From positions 1,674,001 through 1,738,000 of the forward strand of contig NZ_OZ255835.1 in NCBI RefSeq assembly GCF_965277665.1: a DNA stretch of 64,000 bases, in the 5' to 3' direction. The DNA comes from Lichenicoccus sp965277665. Its GTDB lineage: Bacteria > Pseudomonadota > Alphaproteobacteria > Acetobacterales > Acetobacteraceae. Of the stretch, positions 8,640 to 16,750 are shown one piece after another. The notes under the pieces were generated by a model that was not told the DNA's origin, ran no database searches, and saw nothing but the letters and a program-made list of their open reading frames with translations. The number at the start of each line of letters is the position of its first letter. Position 1 is the first letter of the stretch. Position numbers and translations under genes: made by a program.

Positions 8640-10308
8640 GCGAGCCTCCCACCTCTCCATCGAGCTGCGACGCCTTTGTCTGGCGGTGCCGATTGTTGCC
8701 CTGCCCTGTCTTCTTGCAGCGCAATCAAATGCGGCGGCCGGATCCTCGCCGCAGAAGGTGCCACGCGGAGGCACCCTCGTCGTCGGGCTGTCGGAGGACA
8801 TCGACACCCTGAACGTCTACTCGACCGGCTTCCTCGGCTACGCGGAGGCGGCTGTGGTGGAAGGGCTGCTGGCACCGGACGCGCGGGCGGAATACGTGCC
8901 GGTGCTGGCCACCGTGGTGCCGACGCTGGCGAACGGCGGCATCCTGCTGGAGCCGGACAACCGGATGCAGGTCACCTATCACCTGCGTCCGGGCGTCCTG
9001 TGGCAGGACGGCGCGCCCTTCACCTCGGCTGACGTGAAGTTCACCTGGGAGGCGGTTCGCGATCCCGCCTTCCTGGCGGAGTCGAAGGACGGGTCGGAGA
9101 ACATCGCCAGCATCGATACACCGGACGATCTGACAGTGGTCGTGCATTACACCCGCCGCTCGGCCGCCTTCGCCTCCACCTTGTTCACCTTTGGGATCCT
9201 GCCTCGTCACCTGCTTGCCGGCCATGATCTCAACCACGATCAGTACAACGAGCGACCGATCGGCACGGGCCCGTTCATGGTGCACGCGTTCCGGCGCGGT
9301 GACTACCTGGTTCTGGATCGCAACCCGCACTACTGGCGACACGGCCCCGACAACGAGGCGCTGCCGTATCTCGACCGTATCGTGTTCCGGATCATCCCTG
9401 ACACCAATACCCTCGGGATACTCATCCGCGCCGGCGAGATCGGGCTCGCTCCGCTGGTTCCCTACATGCTCGCCGAGCAGATCGAGGGCGCGCGGGGGAT
9501 TATCGTCGAGAAGGGCCCCTCCCTGGGCTGGGAACATCTCGATTTCAACTTCCGCGGGCCGGCGCCCTTGCGCGACATCTCGGTCCGCAGAGCGGTCGCG
9601 TCCGCGATCGATCGGCGCGCCCTGGTGCGTGCCGCCGGCGGCTACCCCGAGCCGATCCACTCGGTGGTGGTGCCGCTCCTGGCCGGACTCTTCGATCCCG
9701 CCGCGCAGGGCGAAGCCTATGACCCCGCCGAGGCGAACCGCCTGCTGGACGCTGCCGGATACCGCCGAGGCTCCGACGGCGTGAGGGCGAAGAACGGGCA
9801 CCGTCTGGAGTTCCGCATCACCGCCCAGAGCGGGCAGGTCGACGACGAGATCGCGGAGCAGGTCATCATCGCGCAGCTGCAGGCGATCGGCATCGGCCTG
9901 ACAGCAGACAACAAGACCGGGATAAGCTTTCGCGAGGCCCGCTATCACGGCGACTATGATCTGCTCTATGGCCGCTGGGTGACCGCAGCGGACCCGGTCT
10001 ACAGCGTCTTCTTCGGGACACACGGTCCTGACAACGGGCAAGGCTATACGAATCCGGCGCTGGACGCGGCCATGGCCCGTATGGAGACCGCCATGCAACC
10101 GCAGGCCAGGCGGGAAGCCGCCGCGGACATGCAGAGAATCCTGGCGCAGGACGTCCCGACGATCCCTCTGGTCAGCGCGGTGTCGCTGGCAACGAAGACC
10201 GTGCGCCTGAGAAACTACGTGGTGAACCCTACGAACATGACGGACTTCGTCACCGCGGCGACGTGGTATCTGGCTGAGCCGGACCCGCCAAGGGTGGCGT
10301 CGCGTTGA
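8629..10308 (+). CDS. ABC transporter substrate-binding protein, peptide/opine class (SBP_bac_5)
   Basis: This is the periplasmic ligand-binding component of a Dpp/Opp-type importer, 559 residues from a GTG at 8629. It has a basic N-terminus, a hydrophobic signal core (LCLAVPIVALPCLLA) and a cleavage region near NAAAG. The family signature is visible: GGTLVVGLSEDIDTLN, the LRPGVLWQDGAPFTSADVKF block near residue 123, and NPHYWR. The cluster-5 fold binds di/oligopeptides, opines, nickel complexes or glycosides; nothing in the sequence fixes the ligand. It overlaps the dehydrogenase upstream, and its stop overlaps the permease start (TTGA). Confidence 0.92.
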   Translation: MATRRASHLSIELRRLCLAVPIVALPCLLAAQSNAAAGSSPQKVPRGGTLVVGLSEDIDTLNVYSTGFLGYAEAAVVEGLLAPDARAEYVPVLATVVPTLANGGILLEPDNRMQVTYHLRPGVLWQDGAPFTSADVKFTWEAVRDPAFLAESKDGSENIASIDTPDDLTVVVHYTRRSAAFASTLFTFGILPRHLLAGHDLNHDQYNERPIGTGPFMVHAFRRGDYLVLDRNPHYWRHGPDNEALPYLDRIVFRIIPDTNTLGILIRAGEIGLAPLVPYMLAEQIEGARGIIVEKGPSLGWEHLDFNFRGPAPLRDISVRRAVASAIDRRALVRAAGGYPEPIHSVVVPLLAGLFDPAAQGEAYDPAEANRLLDAAGYRRGSDGVRAKNGHRLEFRITAQSGQVDDEIAEQVIIAQLQAIGIGLTADNKTGISFREARYHGDYDLLYGRWVTAADPVYSVFFGTHGPDNGQGYTNPALDAAMARMETAMQPQARREAAADMQRILAQDVPTIPLVSAVSLATKTVRLRNYVVNPTNMTDFVTAATWYLAEPDPPRVASR

Positions 10309-11258
10309 GCCTCGGCTATCTGCTCCGTCGCGGCTTCGGCGCAATACCGCTGCTGCTTGCGATCTCGCTGATCCTGTTCGCGATCGTGCACATGGCTCCT
10401 GGCGGTCCGCTCGACGTCTACGCCGACAACCCGTCGGTGACGCCGGCGGCGCTGGAGCAGATCCGCAGAGCATATGGGCTGGATCAGACTCTGCCGGTGC
10501 AATACCTCAAGTGGCTGCACGCCATGATTGCAGGAGAATGGGGCTACTCGATCCGGACCGGCCGACCCGTGCTGGCAGAAATTATCGACCGGTTGCCAGC
10601 GACACTGCTGCTCGGGGTCTCCTCGATGCTGCTCTCGCTGCTGCTCGCGCTGCCGGTCGGCATCATCGCCGCCTGCCAGCGCGGCAAGGCCATCGACCAG
10701 TTCGTTACCCTGCTTTCCTTCTCGGGGATCTCCATTCCCGTCTTCTGGCTCGGTCTGCTCCTGCAATTGCTGTTGAGCATCAGGCTCGGCTGGCTCCCGG
10801 CTGCCGGATACACCGTCTTCGGCGACGCATCGATGACGGATCGGCTTGCCCACCTCGTCATGCCTGCCGGTGTGATGGCGCTGGCGACCGCCGCGACCTG
10901 GAGCCGTTTTCTCCGGGCGAGCCTGATCGGCATTCTCGAACAGGACTATGTCCGGACCGCATACGCAAAGGGTCGCGGCCTTGCCGGAGTGGTGATGTGG
11001 CACGGGTTGCGCAACGCAGCGATCCCCTTCGTGACGGTCGCCGCCCTTGACCTCGCCAGCATCATATCCGGCGCGGTGATCACCGAGACGGTCTTTGCCT
11101 GGCCGGGCATCGGCCGGCTGTTCGTCGAGAGCATGAACGGCCGCGACTATCCGGTCCTCATGGGTCTGATGATGCTCGGCTCGCTCGCCCTGGTCCTGGC
11201 CAATCTTGCTGCGGACATCGCATGCGCGCTTATCGACCCGCGGATCCGGTATGACTGA
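10305..11258 (+). CDS. ABC transporter permease, DppB-like
   Basis: This is the first transmembrane subunit of the island's Dpp-type importer, 317 residues. It begins at a TTG inside the preceding stop (TTGA overlap), a start supported by the usual opening MSLGYLLRRGFGAIPLLL. It has the DppB features: a TM1 followed by HMAPGGPLDVY, about six helices, and the cytoplasmic EAA-type loop DYVRTAYAKGRGLAG that contacts the ATPases. The following permease overlaps it by 8 bp. Confidence 0.92.
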   Translation: MSLGYLLRRGFGAIPLLLAISLILFAIVHMAPGGPLDVYADNPSVTPAALEQIRRAYGLDQTLPVQYLKWLHAMIAGEWGYSIRTGRPVLAEIIDRLPATLLLGVSSMLLSLLLALPVGIIAACQRGKAIDQFVTLLSFSGISIPVFWLGLLLQLLLSIRLGWLPAAGYTVFGDASMTDRLAHLVMPAGVMALATAATWSRFLRASLIGILEQDYVRTAYAKGRGLAGVVMWHGLRNAAIPFVTVAALDLASIISGAVITETVFAWPGIGRLFVESMNGRDYPVLMGLMMLGSLALVLANLAADIACALIDPRIRYD

Positions 11259-12129
11259 GGTTCAGGCTGTCCCTGACGCGGCAAGTCTCGCTCCAACCCG
11301 CAGACCCTGGACGCGCAGGCTGACGCCGCCGCGTCCTGCAACGTTGGCAGTGCTGTTTCTGCTCGGCATGGCGATCCTTGTCGCGCTCGGGCCCGTCCTG
11401 TCCCCGTACCGCTTCGACCAGCAGGACCTGGACCTGATCGGACGTCCGACCGCTCCCGGGCCACAGCATTGGCTCGGCACCGACGAGCTGGGTCGCGACC
11501 TTCTGACGCGGTTGCTGGTCGGCGGACGCATCTCGCTGGCGGTCGGGTTGGCGAGCGCCCTCGTCTCGACCCTGCTCGGGACGCTGGTCGGCGGTCTGGC
11601 CGGGTTCTACGGGAGGCTGGTGGACCAGGCCCTCATGCGCCTGACCGACGTCATCCTCTCGATACCTCTGCTGCCCCTGATCCTGCTGCTGTCCGGGCTG
11701 TTCCGGCCTGACGTGCCGCTCCTGGTCCTGGTCATCGGCGGCCTGACCTGGATGAGCACGGCGCGGGTGGTACGTTCGCAGTTCCTGCAGCTGCGATCTA
11801 TGAACTATGTGGACGCCGCGCGCGCGCTGGGCGCCGGCAATGCGAGGCTGATGCTGCTCCACATACTGCCGAACGCTTCAGGTCCGATCATCGTCTCGGC
11901 CACGCTTGCCGTCGGAGGCGCCATCATGCTGGAGTCGGCAATGTCGTTCCTCGGCTTCGGGGTGCAGCCGCCAGTCCCGAGCTGGGGCAACATGCTCAAA
12001 TCGGCGACACCGTGGCTAGGGACCGCACCCTGGATGGCGTTGCCGCCCGGCCTGCTGATCTTCGCGACGACCCTGAGCGTCAACCTCCTTGGGAACGGCT
12101 TTCGCGGCGCGCGCGATCACGGTCGGTAG
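11251..12129 (+). CDS. ABC transporter permease, DppC-like
   Basis: This is the second transmembrane subunit of the importer, 292 residues from the ATG at 11251. Typical DppC features are the segment PQHWLGTDELGRDLLTRLL after TM1 and the EAA loop NYVDAARALGAGNARLMLLH. An upstream in-frame extension to 11206 is ignored because it would sit deep inside the preceding gene. It ends the first transcription unit of the island; the ATPases are encoded 6 kb downstream in the second unit, past the LysR gene. Confidence 0.92.
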   Translation: MTEVQAVPDAASLAPTRRPWTRRLTPPRPATLAVLFLLGMAILVALGPVLSPYRFDQQDLDLIGRPTAPGPQHWLGTDELGRDLLTRLLVGGRISLAVGLASALVSTLLGTLVGGLAGFYGRLVDQALMRLTDVILSIPLLPLILLLSGLFRPDVPLLVLVIGGLTWMSTARVVRSQFLQLRSMNYVDAARALGAGNARLMLLHILPNASGPIIVSATLAVGGAIMLESAMSFLGFGVQPPVPSWGNMLKSATPWLGTAPWMALPPGLLIFATTLSVNLLGNGFRGARDHGR

Positions 12130-12221
12130 GCTCCGGTCAGCCGATCAGGCCGCCGTAGTCCCCGGGCAGTAGCCGGCGGGTTGGGGCCGCTGCAATGCGA
12201 GCGCAGATAAGGCTCGCCGCG

Positions 12222-13145
12222 CTAGGCCGCCTCATTGCGTTGGGGCCGCGGTAGCCGTGCCACCTCCTCCAGCAGCCACCCGCGGAACAGCTTGACGCGT
12301 GCCAGATCCTGCTTCGCCTTCGGGGTCACCAGGTAGTAGGCGCCTGGCCCGCTGACGCGCACCGGCAGTGGCAGCACGAGAACGCCCCGCGCAATCTCAT
12401 CCTCGATCAGGATGCGGGGCAGCAGCGCAACTCCCATGCCGGACTGCGCCGCCTGGATCAGCATGAAGAAGTGCTCGAAGCTGGGTCCCCAGCGGGCACC
12501 CTCCTCATCGAAGCCGACCGACCGGAACCAGTGTGGCCAGGCGTGATGCCGGGTGGTGTGCTGCAGCAGCACGAAATTGGCGAGGTCCTCGAGGCTACGC
12601 AGTCGGCGGGAGCCCTCGATCAGCGAGGGGCTGCACGCGATCACTATCTCCTCGGAAAGCAGCGGCTCGGCGACGGCATCCGCCCAACTCCCAGTACCAA
12701 ACTGCACGGCGACATCCAGCTTCGGCGCGTCGAGCTCGAACTGCCCGTCACTGCTGATGATGTTGATCAGGATCTCGGGATGCCGCTCCCGAAACCTCTC
12801 CAGCCGCGGGATGAGCCAGCGCGTCCCGAAGGTCGGCAGCATGCCGACCGTCAGCGTGCCGCCACCCCTGCGTGTCGCGATGAGCTCGCTGGTGCCGGCC
12901 TCCACGCGATCGAAGGCATCCCGCACGAGGTTGAAGTAGTAGCGACCGCCCTGTGTAAGCTCGCTGCGACGACTGGTGCGCCGGAACAGCGGCAATTCCA
13001 GGTAGTCCTCGAGGGTGCGAACCTGCCGGCTTGCCGCGCTCTGCGTGACGTTCAACTCGGCCGCAGCCATCGTGAAGCTTTCGTGTCGCGCAACCGCCTC
13101 GAAAGTCCTTAGGGCGCTGAGTGATGGGAGCAGGCGTCGACGCAT
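12222..13145 (-). CDS. LysR-family transcriptional regulator (GcvA-like)
   Basis: This is a 307-residue LysR regulator with an N-terminal winged helix (SLSALRTFEAVARHESFTMA, then ELNVTQSAASRQVRTLE) and a periplasmic-binding-protein-like effector domain. The helix-turn-helix sequence is of the GcvA/TrpI branch. It lies between the two cargo operons, convergent with the permeases and divergent from the DUF885 operon starting at 13318. It is therefore the obvious candidate to control the island pathway, probably in response to its substrate. A perfect dyad in the divergent region could be its site. Confidence 0.92.
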   Translation of the reverse strand: MRRRLLPSLSALRTFEAVARHESFTMAAAELNVTQSAASRQVRTLEDYLELPLFRRTSRRSELTQGGRYYFNLVRDAFDRVEAGTSELIATRRGGGTLTVGMLPTFGTRWLIPRLERFRERHPEILINIISSDGQFELDAPKLDVAVQFGTGSWADAVAEPLLSEEIVIACSPSLIEGSRRLRSLEDLANFVLLQHTTRHHAWPHWFRSVGFDEEGARWGPSFEHFFMLIQAAQSGMGVALLPRILIEDEIARGVLVLPLPVRVSGPGAYYLVTPKAKQDLARVKLFRGWLLEEVARLPRPQRNEAA

Positions 13146-13192
13146 GGCCTATCATTCTCCTACGGCATGACGGCAGGAACTAAGTGCGCTTG

Positions 13193-13220
13193 CACAGGCG
13201 TCGCCAAGCTCTAGCCTGTG
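13193..13220. promoter_or_regulatory. Inverted repeat CACAGGC-N14-GCCTGTG, candidate LysR operator
   Basis: A perfect 7-bp dyad (13193-13199 and 13214-13220) with a 14-bp spacer lies in the 172-bp divergent region between the lysR start and the DUF885 operon. The position suits a LysR recognition site. It does not show a clean T-N11-A consensus, so assignment to this regulator is inference. Confidence 0.4.
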
Positions 13221-13317
13221 AAGCGCCAATCCGTCGCCGTCGCGGTCCTCATTGCAAGATCCGCACCGCAGGTATCCGAAGCAGCGCCAAGTCCTGACGC
13301 GGGAGAAACCAGAACAA

Positions 13318-14529
13318 ATGACGAGCCCAGAAAGAGGTCCTCAAGAGGCCTTCGGCAAGGACCTGACCTCGGTCACCATGGGTATCGACGGTCTCGAACG
13401 ACGGCAGAGCCGCGAGAGCGGGCTGCTCGACACCGAGGGGCTGGTCCCGATCTACCTGGGCGAGGACCTTGTCGAGCCGCGCAATTACGACAACTGGTGG
13501 CATGTCGAGGACGACCTGAACGCGCTCCAGGATCGCCTCGGGGAGGTGACCCCTCATCACCGGAACGTCTTCGCGACGGAGATGATCCTGTCGCTCAGGG
13601 TTGCAGTCCGCCTGTTCGCCGGGTCCAGCCCGTCGTTCGAGGTCAAGGTGCGCGACCTGGTGGGAGGGCCGACAGGTGCCGTAGATCCCGAGGTGATCGA
13701 CGGTCTGCGGGACACGCTCGATGGGCTGCTGCGCCGTCGTGGCATCGTTCGCGGCGACCTGCCGCAACGGATTGCGGAATGGGAGCAGTCGGACTTCGTG
13801 CCTCCTGCGCAGCTCGAGGGGGTATTCCGCACACTCATGGACCAGGCCCGTGATCGGACGGCGCGGATGATCTTTGACTGCGGAACGTTCGACATGGCGC
13901 TGAACCCGATCCGCGATGCGCCATATTCGGCGCGATGCTCGTTCGCTGAACGAAAGATGGACCTGAACGTCGACCATGACTTCACCCGTGCCGGGATGAA
14001 GCATCTGGTGGCACACGAGGTCTTTCCCGGCCATGCGACCCAGCTGCTCTACACGCAGGCGCGGCTGCTGGAGGGACGAGCCTACCCGGAGGTCCTGCTC
14101 TGCACGGCCAATTCCGTGCTCGGCTGCGTCCAGGAGGGCATCGGCGATGAGTCCGTCGAACTGCTCGACTGGATCGAGGACGAGAACGACATGATCCAGG
14201 CGGAGCTGCGTCGCCTGCGCAGTGCCGCACAGACCTCGGCCGCCTGGTACCTGATGCATGACGGATGGGACGCCGACGCTGTCGCCGACTATCTGCGGCA
14301 GACGGCGGCCGGCCAGGAGCCGTGGATCGAGGGCCGGCTGCGCATGGCCGCACATCCGTTCCGCGGTCCGTTCATTGCCTCCTACTGGGGCGGCGCCGTG
14401 GCAGTGCGGGCCGTGCGCGAGCGCACGCGGCCGGAGCACCGGCGCGAGTTCATCGAGTATCTTTATGCCAATACCCATTCCCCGAGCAGCCTGGACCTGT
14501 TCCAACCCAGCGCCACAGTCTCGGCATGA
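13318..14529 (+). CDS. DUF885-like putative metallohydrolase (HEVFPGH)
   Basis: This 403-residue protein resembles the DUF885 family, putative zinc peptidases. The family-type motif is at residues 233-239 (HEVFPGH: His233, Glu234, His239), followed by an acidic segment VQEGIGDESVE that could hold another metal ligand. No signal peptide is seen, so it acts in the cytoplasm. The ATG at 13318 is preceded by GGGAG about 10 bases away; an upstream ATG at 13252 has poorer context. It is the first gene of the island's second operon and overlaps the next gene as ATGA. Cleavage of an imported peptide-like ligand is a reasonable guess, not shown. Confidence 0.72.
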   Translation: MTSPERGPQEAFGKDLTSVTMGIDGLERRQSRESGLLDTEGLVPIYLGEDLVEPRNYDNWWHVEDDLNALQDRLGEVTPHHRNVFATEMILSLRVAVRLFAGSSPSFEVKVRDLVGGPTGAVDPEVIDGLRDTLDGLLRRRGIVRGDLPQRIAEWEQSDFVPPAQLEGVFRTLMDQARDRTARMIFDCGTFDMALNPIRDAPYSARCSFAERKMDLNVDHDFTRAGMKHLVAHEVFPGHATQLLYTQARLLEGRAYPEVLLCTANSVLGCVQEGIGDESVELLDWIEDENDMIQAELRRLRSAAQTSAAWYLMHDGWDADAVADYLRQTAAGQEPWIEGRLRMAAHPFRGPFIASYWGGAVAVRAVRERTRPEHRREFIEYLYANTHSPSSLDLFQPSATVSA

Positions 14530-15629
14530 GTGCCAGTCCCTCCGCCGGGCCGCTGCGGCTCGCGATCATCGGCGCCGGTGCCATTGGCGGCCTCGCCGGC
14601 GCCTACATGACGCAGGCAGGGCACGACGTAGTACTGGTGGATCGCTGGCGCGAGCATGTCGATGCGATGAACGCCTCCGGCCTGGCGATCGACGGTGTGC
14701 GAGGGGCCCTCACGGTGCCTGTGCGCGCGATGCTTCCCGAGCATCTCAAGGCTCCGCTCGAGGGTGTGCTGGTGGCCACCAAATCGCAGCACACGCTCGA
14801 GGCCATGCGACAGATCCTGCCGCTGCTGAAACCCGACTCATTCATTGTCTCGTTCCAGAACGGCTTCAACGAGCCTGCCATTGCAGACCTCCTGCAGCAC
14901 GCCGGCCTGGGCGGCATGCATCAGGTGATCGGCTCGATCCCTAACTACGGCGGAGCGCTGCTCGACCCCGGCCAGATCGAGTTCGTGCACGAGGGACCGA
15001 TCCAGCTCGGCGAGATGCTCGGGCCCCGTACGGAGCGGCTGGGAAAGCTGGAATCGATGCTGTCCGCGCTGACCGACGTGCAGCTCTCGGACAACATCTG
15101 GGGGCAGATCTGGGCCAAGGAGGTCTACTCCGCGCAGGTCGTGTTCTCTGCACTGGTGGATGCGCCGATATCGGAGTCGCTCGGCCAGGAACGCTACGCG
15201 CGTGTGGCCGGCGCAGTCGTCCGTGAGGCGCTGGAAATTGCCGAAGCCAACGGGATCGTCGTCGAGGCCTTCGACTTCTTCGATCCCGACAACTACCGGC
15301 CGGTGACCGCACAGGATACGGAGCGGCTGCTGCGCAACATCCAGCACGCGATCTGGCTGCTCAAGAAGGACCAGAACACCGGCTACCGCTTCCGCAAGCG
15401 CGGCTCCGGCATCTGGTGGGACATCGTCTACCGCAACCGGCCGTCCGAGGTGCGCGCGTCGAACGGCAAGCTGGTGGAATATGGCCGACAGGCCGGAGCC
15501 GACACCAGGCTGAACGCAAGGCTGTGCGACATGATCTACGAGGTCGAGAACGGTGTCCGTCCGCTCGGTTTCGCCAACTACCTGGAACTGGAGGCTTACG
15601 TGGCCGAGATCGGGAAGAGCCTGCCATGA
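14526..15629 (+). CDS. Ketopantoate reductase-family oxidoreductase (ApbA/PanE-like)
   Basis: This is an NADP-type dehydrogenase of 367 residues with an N-terminal dinucleotide motif (IIGAGAIGGLAGAYM) and the two-domain ApbA/PanE architecture. At 367 residues it is longer than housekeeping PanE (about 300). With its placement in a catabolic island, this suggests a different 2-keto or imino substrate rather than pantothenate synthesis. Relatives in this fold include opine-type dehydrogenases, which is notable next to a peptide/opine importer. Its start overlaps the preceding stop (ATGA), as does its own stop with the next gene. Confidence 0.82.
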   Translation: MSASPSAGPLRLAIIGAGAIGGLAGAYMTQAGHDVVLVDRWREHVDAMNASGLAIDGVRGALTVPVRAMLPEHLKAPLEGVLVATKSQHTLEAMRQILPLLKPDSFIVSFQNGFNEPAIADLLQHAGLGGMHQVIGSIPNYGGALLDPGQIEFVHEGPIQLGEMLGPRTERLGKLESMLSALTDVQLSDNIWGQIWAKEVYSAQVVFSALVDAPISESLGQERYARVAGAVVREALEIAEANGIVVEAFDFFDPDNYRPVTAQDTERLLRNIQHAIWLLKKDQNTGYRFRKRGSGIWWDIVYRNRPSEVRASNGKLVEYGRQAGADTRLNARLCDMIYEVENGVRPLGFANYLELEAYVAEIGKSLP

Positions 15630-16750
15630 GCGCCGTATCGGGCAAGATCGGCGTTGGCTTGATCGGGGCGCACGACTGGGCAGAGAAGGCGCACCTGCCA
15701 GGATATGCCGCGCATGAGCGGGTGCATCTGGCAGCAATCTGTGACGTGGTGCCGGAGCGTGCCCGCGCCATGGCGGACCGTTTCGGGATCACGACAGTCT
15801 ACCACGACCACCATGACCTGCTGGCCGACCCGGCGGTGCAACTGGTCGATGTCTGCACTCCCACCCACACCCATCTGCCGCTCAGCCTGGACGCGATCGC
15901 GGCTGGACGGCACGTGCTGTCGGAAAAGCCGCTCGCCACCGCGGCGGCTCCAGCCTTCGAGGCGGCGGCGGCGGCGGCGCGCCAGGGCGTGCGCACCAAG
16001 CTCGGCTTCACCTTCCGCTACTCGCCGGCGATCCGACAGATCAAGCGCTGGATCGAGGACGGCTCCCTCGGGGAGATCTTCCATATCCACGGATTCGAGC
16101 AGAACTCGCAGTTCCTGGACCCGGACTTCCCGTTGCGGCAGGTGTCGCCGGACCAGCCGCGCGACCGACTGATCCCGTCGTCCGTCGTGGGATACGGATC
16201 ACATCTGGTCGATCTGATGCGCTGGCTCGGCGGCGAGTTCGCCTCCGTTGCCGCCAGCATGCGCAATTTCGTGCCCGAGCGCATCGTGCGCGGCATGACC
16301 GGACGGCAGCGTATCCCTATCGAGGACGGCACCGTGGGACTGGTCGAATATGCCAGTGGAACGCAGGGCCTGCTGCAGTCCAGCTACATTGCGGTCGGGA
16401 ATTATCCGGGCGTCGAGATCCGCATCTATGGCTCGCGCGGGGCGGCCGTGGCTCGGCTGATCTCCGAGTTCGGCGTCGCGGAAAGCCTGCATCGGGCGGA
16501 GGCGGACGTCGTCGAGTTCCAGCCGGTCCGCCTCGGTGACGAGCATTTCCCGCCGGGGACAAGTCTTGGCACCCCATGGCCCGAGCTGTACTACCGCAAC
16601 CTGATCCGGCACTTCGTCGACGAGATCGTGGAGGATCGTTCCGAGGAGTGCACCTTCCTCGACGGCGCCAGGAGCCAGCAGATCGTCGATGCACTGGTGA
16701 CCGCCCATTTCGAGCGTCGCTGGGTGGATCTCGGGGGGGCATCGGCATGA
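15626..16750 (+). CDS. Gfo/Idh/MocA-family oxidoreductase
   Basis: This is a 374-residue NAD(P)-dependent oxidoreductase. The N-terminal Rossmann part opens GVGLIGAHDWAEKAHLPGY, and the family motif SEKPLA appears near residue 98. The C-terminal alpha/beta domain contains the SSVVGYGSHLVDLMRWLGG stretch with its usual His. Members oxidise or reduce sugars, inositols and imino compounds; the substrate here is unknown. ATGA overlaps on both sides place it firmly in the same transcript as the DUF885 proteins. Confidence 0.85.
   Translation: MSAVSGKIGVGLIGAHDWAEKAHLPGYAAHERVHLAAICDVVPERARAMADRFGITTVYHDHHDLLADPAVQLVDVCTPTHTHLPLSLDAIAAGRHVLSEKPLATAAAPAFEAAAAAARQGVRTKLGFTFRYSPAIRQIKRWIEDGSLGEIFHIHGFEQNSQFLDPDFPLRQVSPDQPRDRLIPSSVVGYGSHLVDLMRWLGGEFASVAASMRNFVPERIVRGMTGRQRIPIEDGTVGLVEYASGTQGLLQSSYIAVGNYPGVEIRIYGSRGAAVARLISEFGVAESLHRAEADVVEFQPVRLGDEHFPPGTSLGTPWPELYYRNLIRHFVDEIVEDRSEECTFLDGARSQQIVDALVTAHFERRWVDLGGASA

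Noticed and set aside
14265..14525. Longer start for the ketopantoate-reductase-like gene
   Set aside because: The extra codons lie inside the DUF885 gene in another frame and precede the conserved Rossmann strand; the ATGA overlap at 14526 is the natural start. The same reasoning was used for the genes at 8629, 11251, 15626, 16747, 18372 and 19382.
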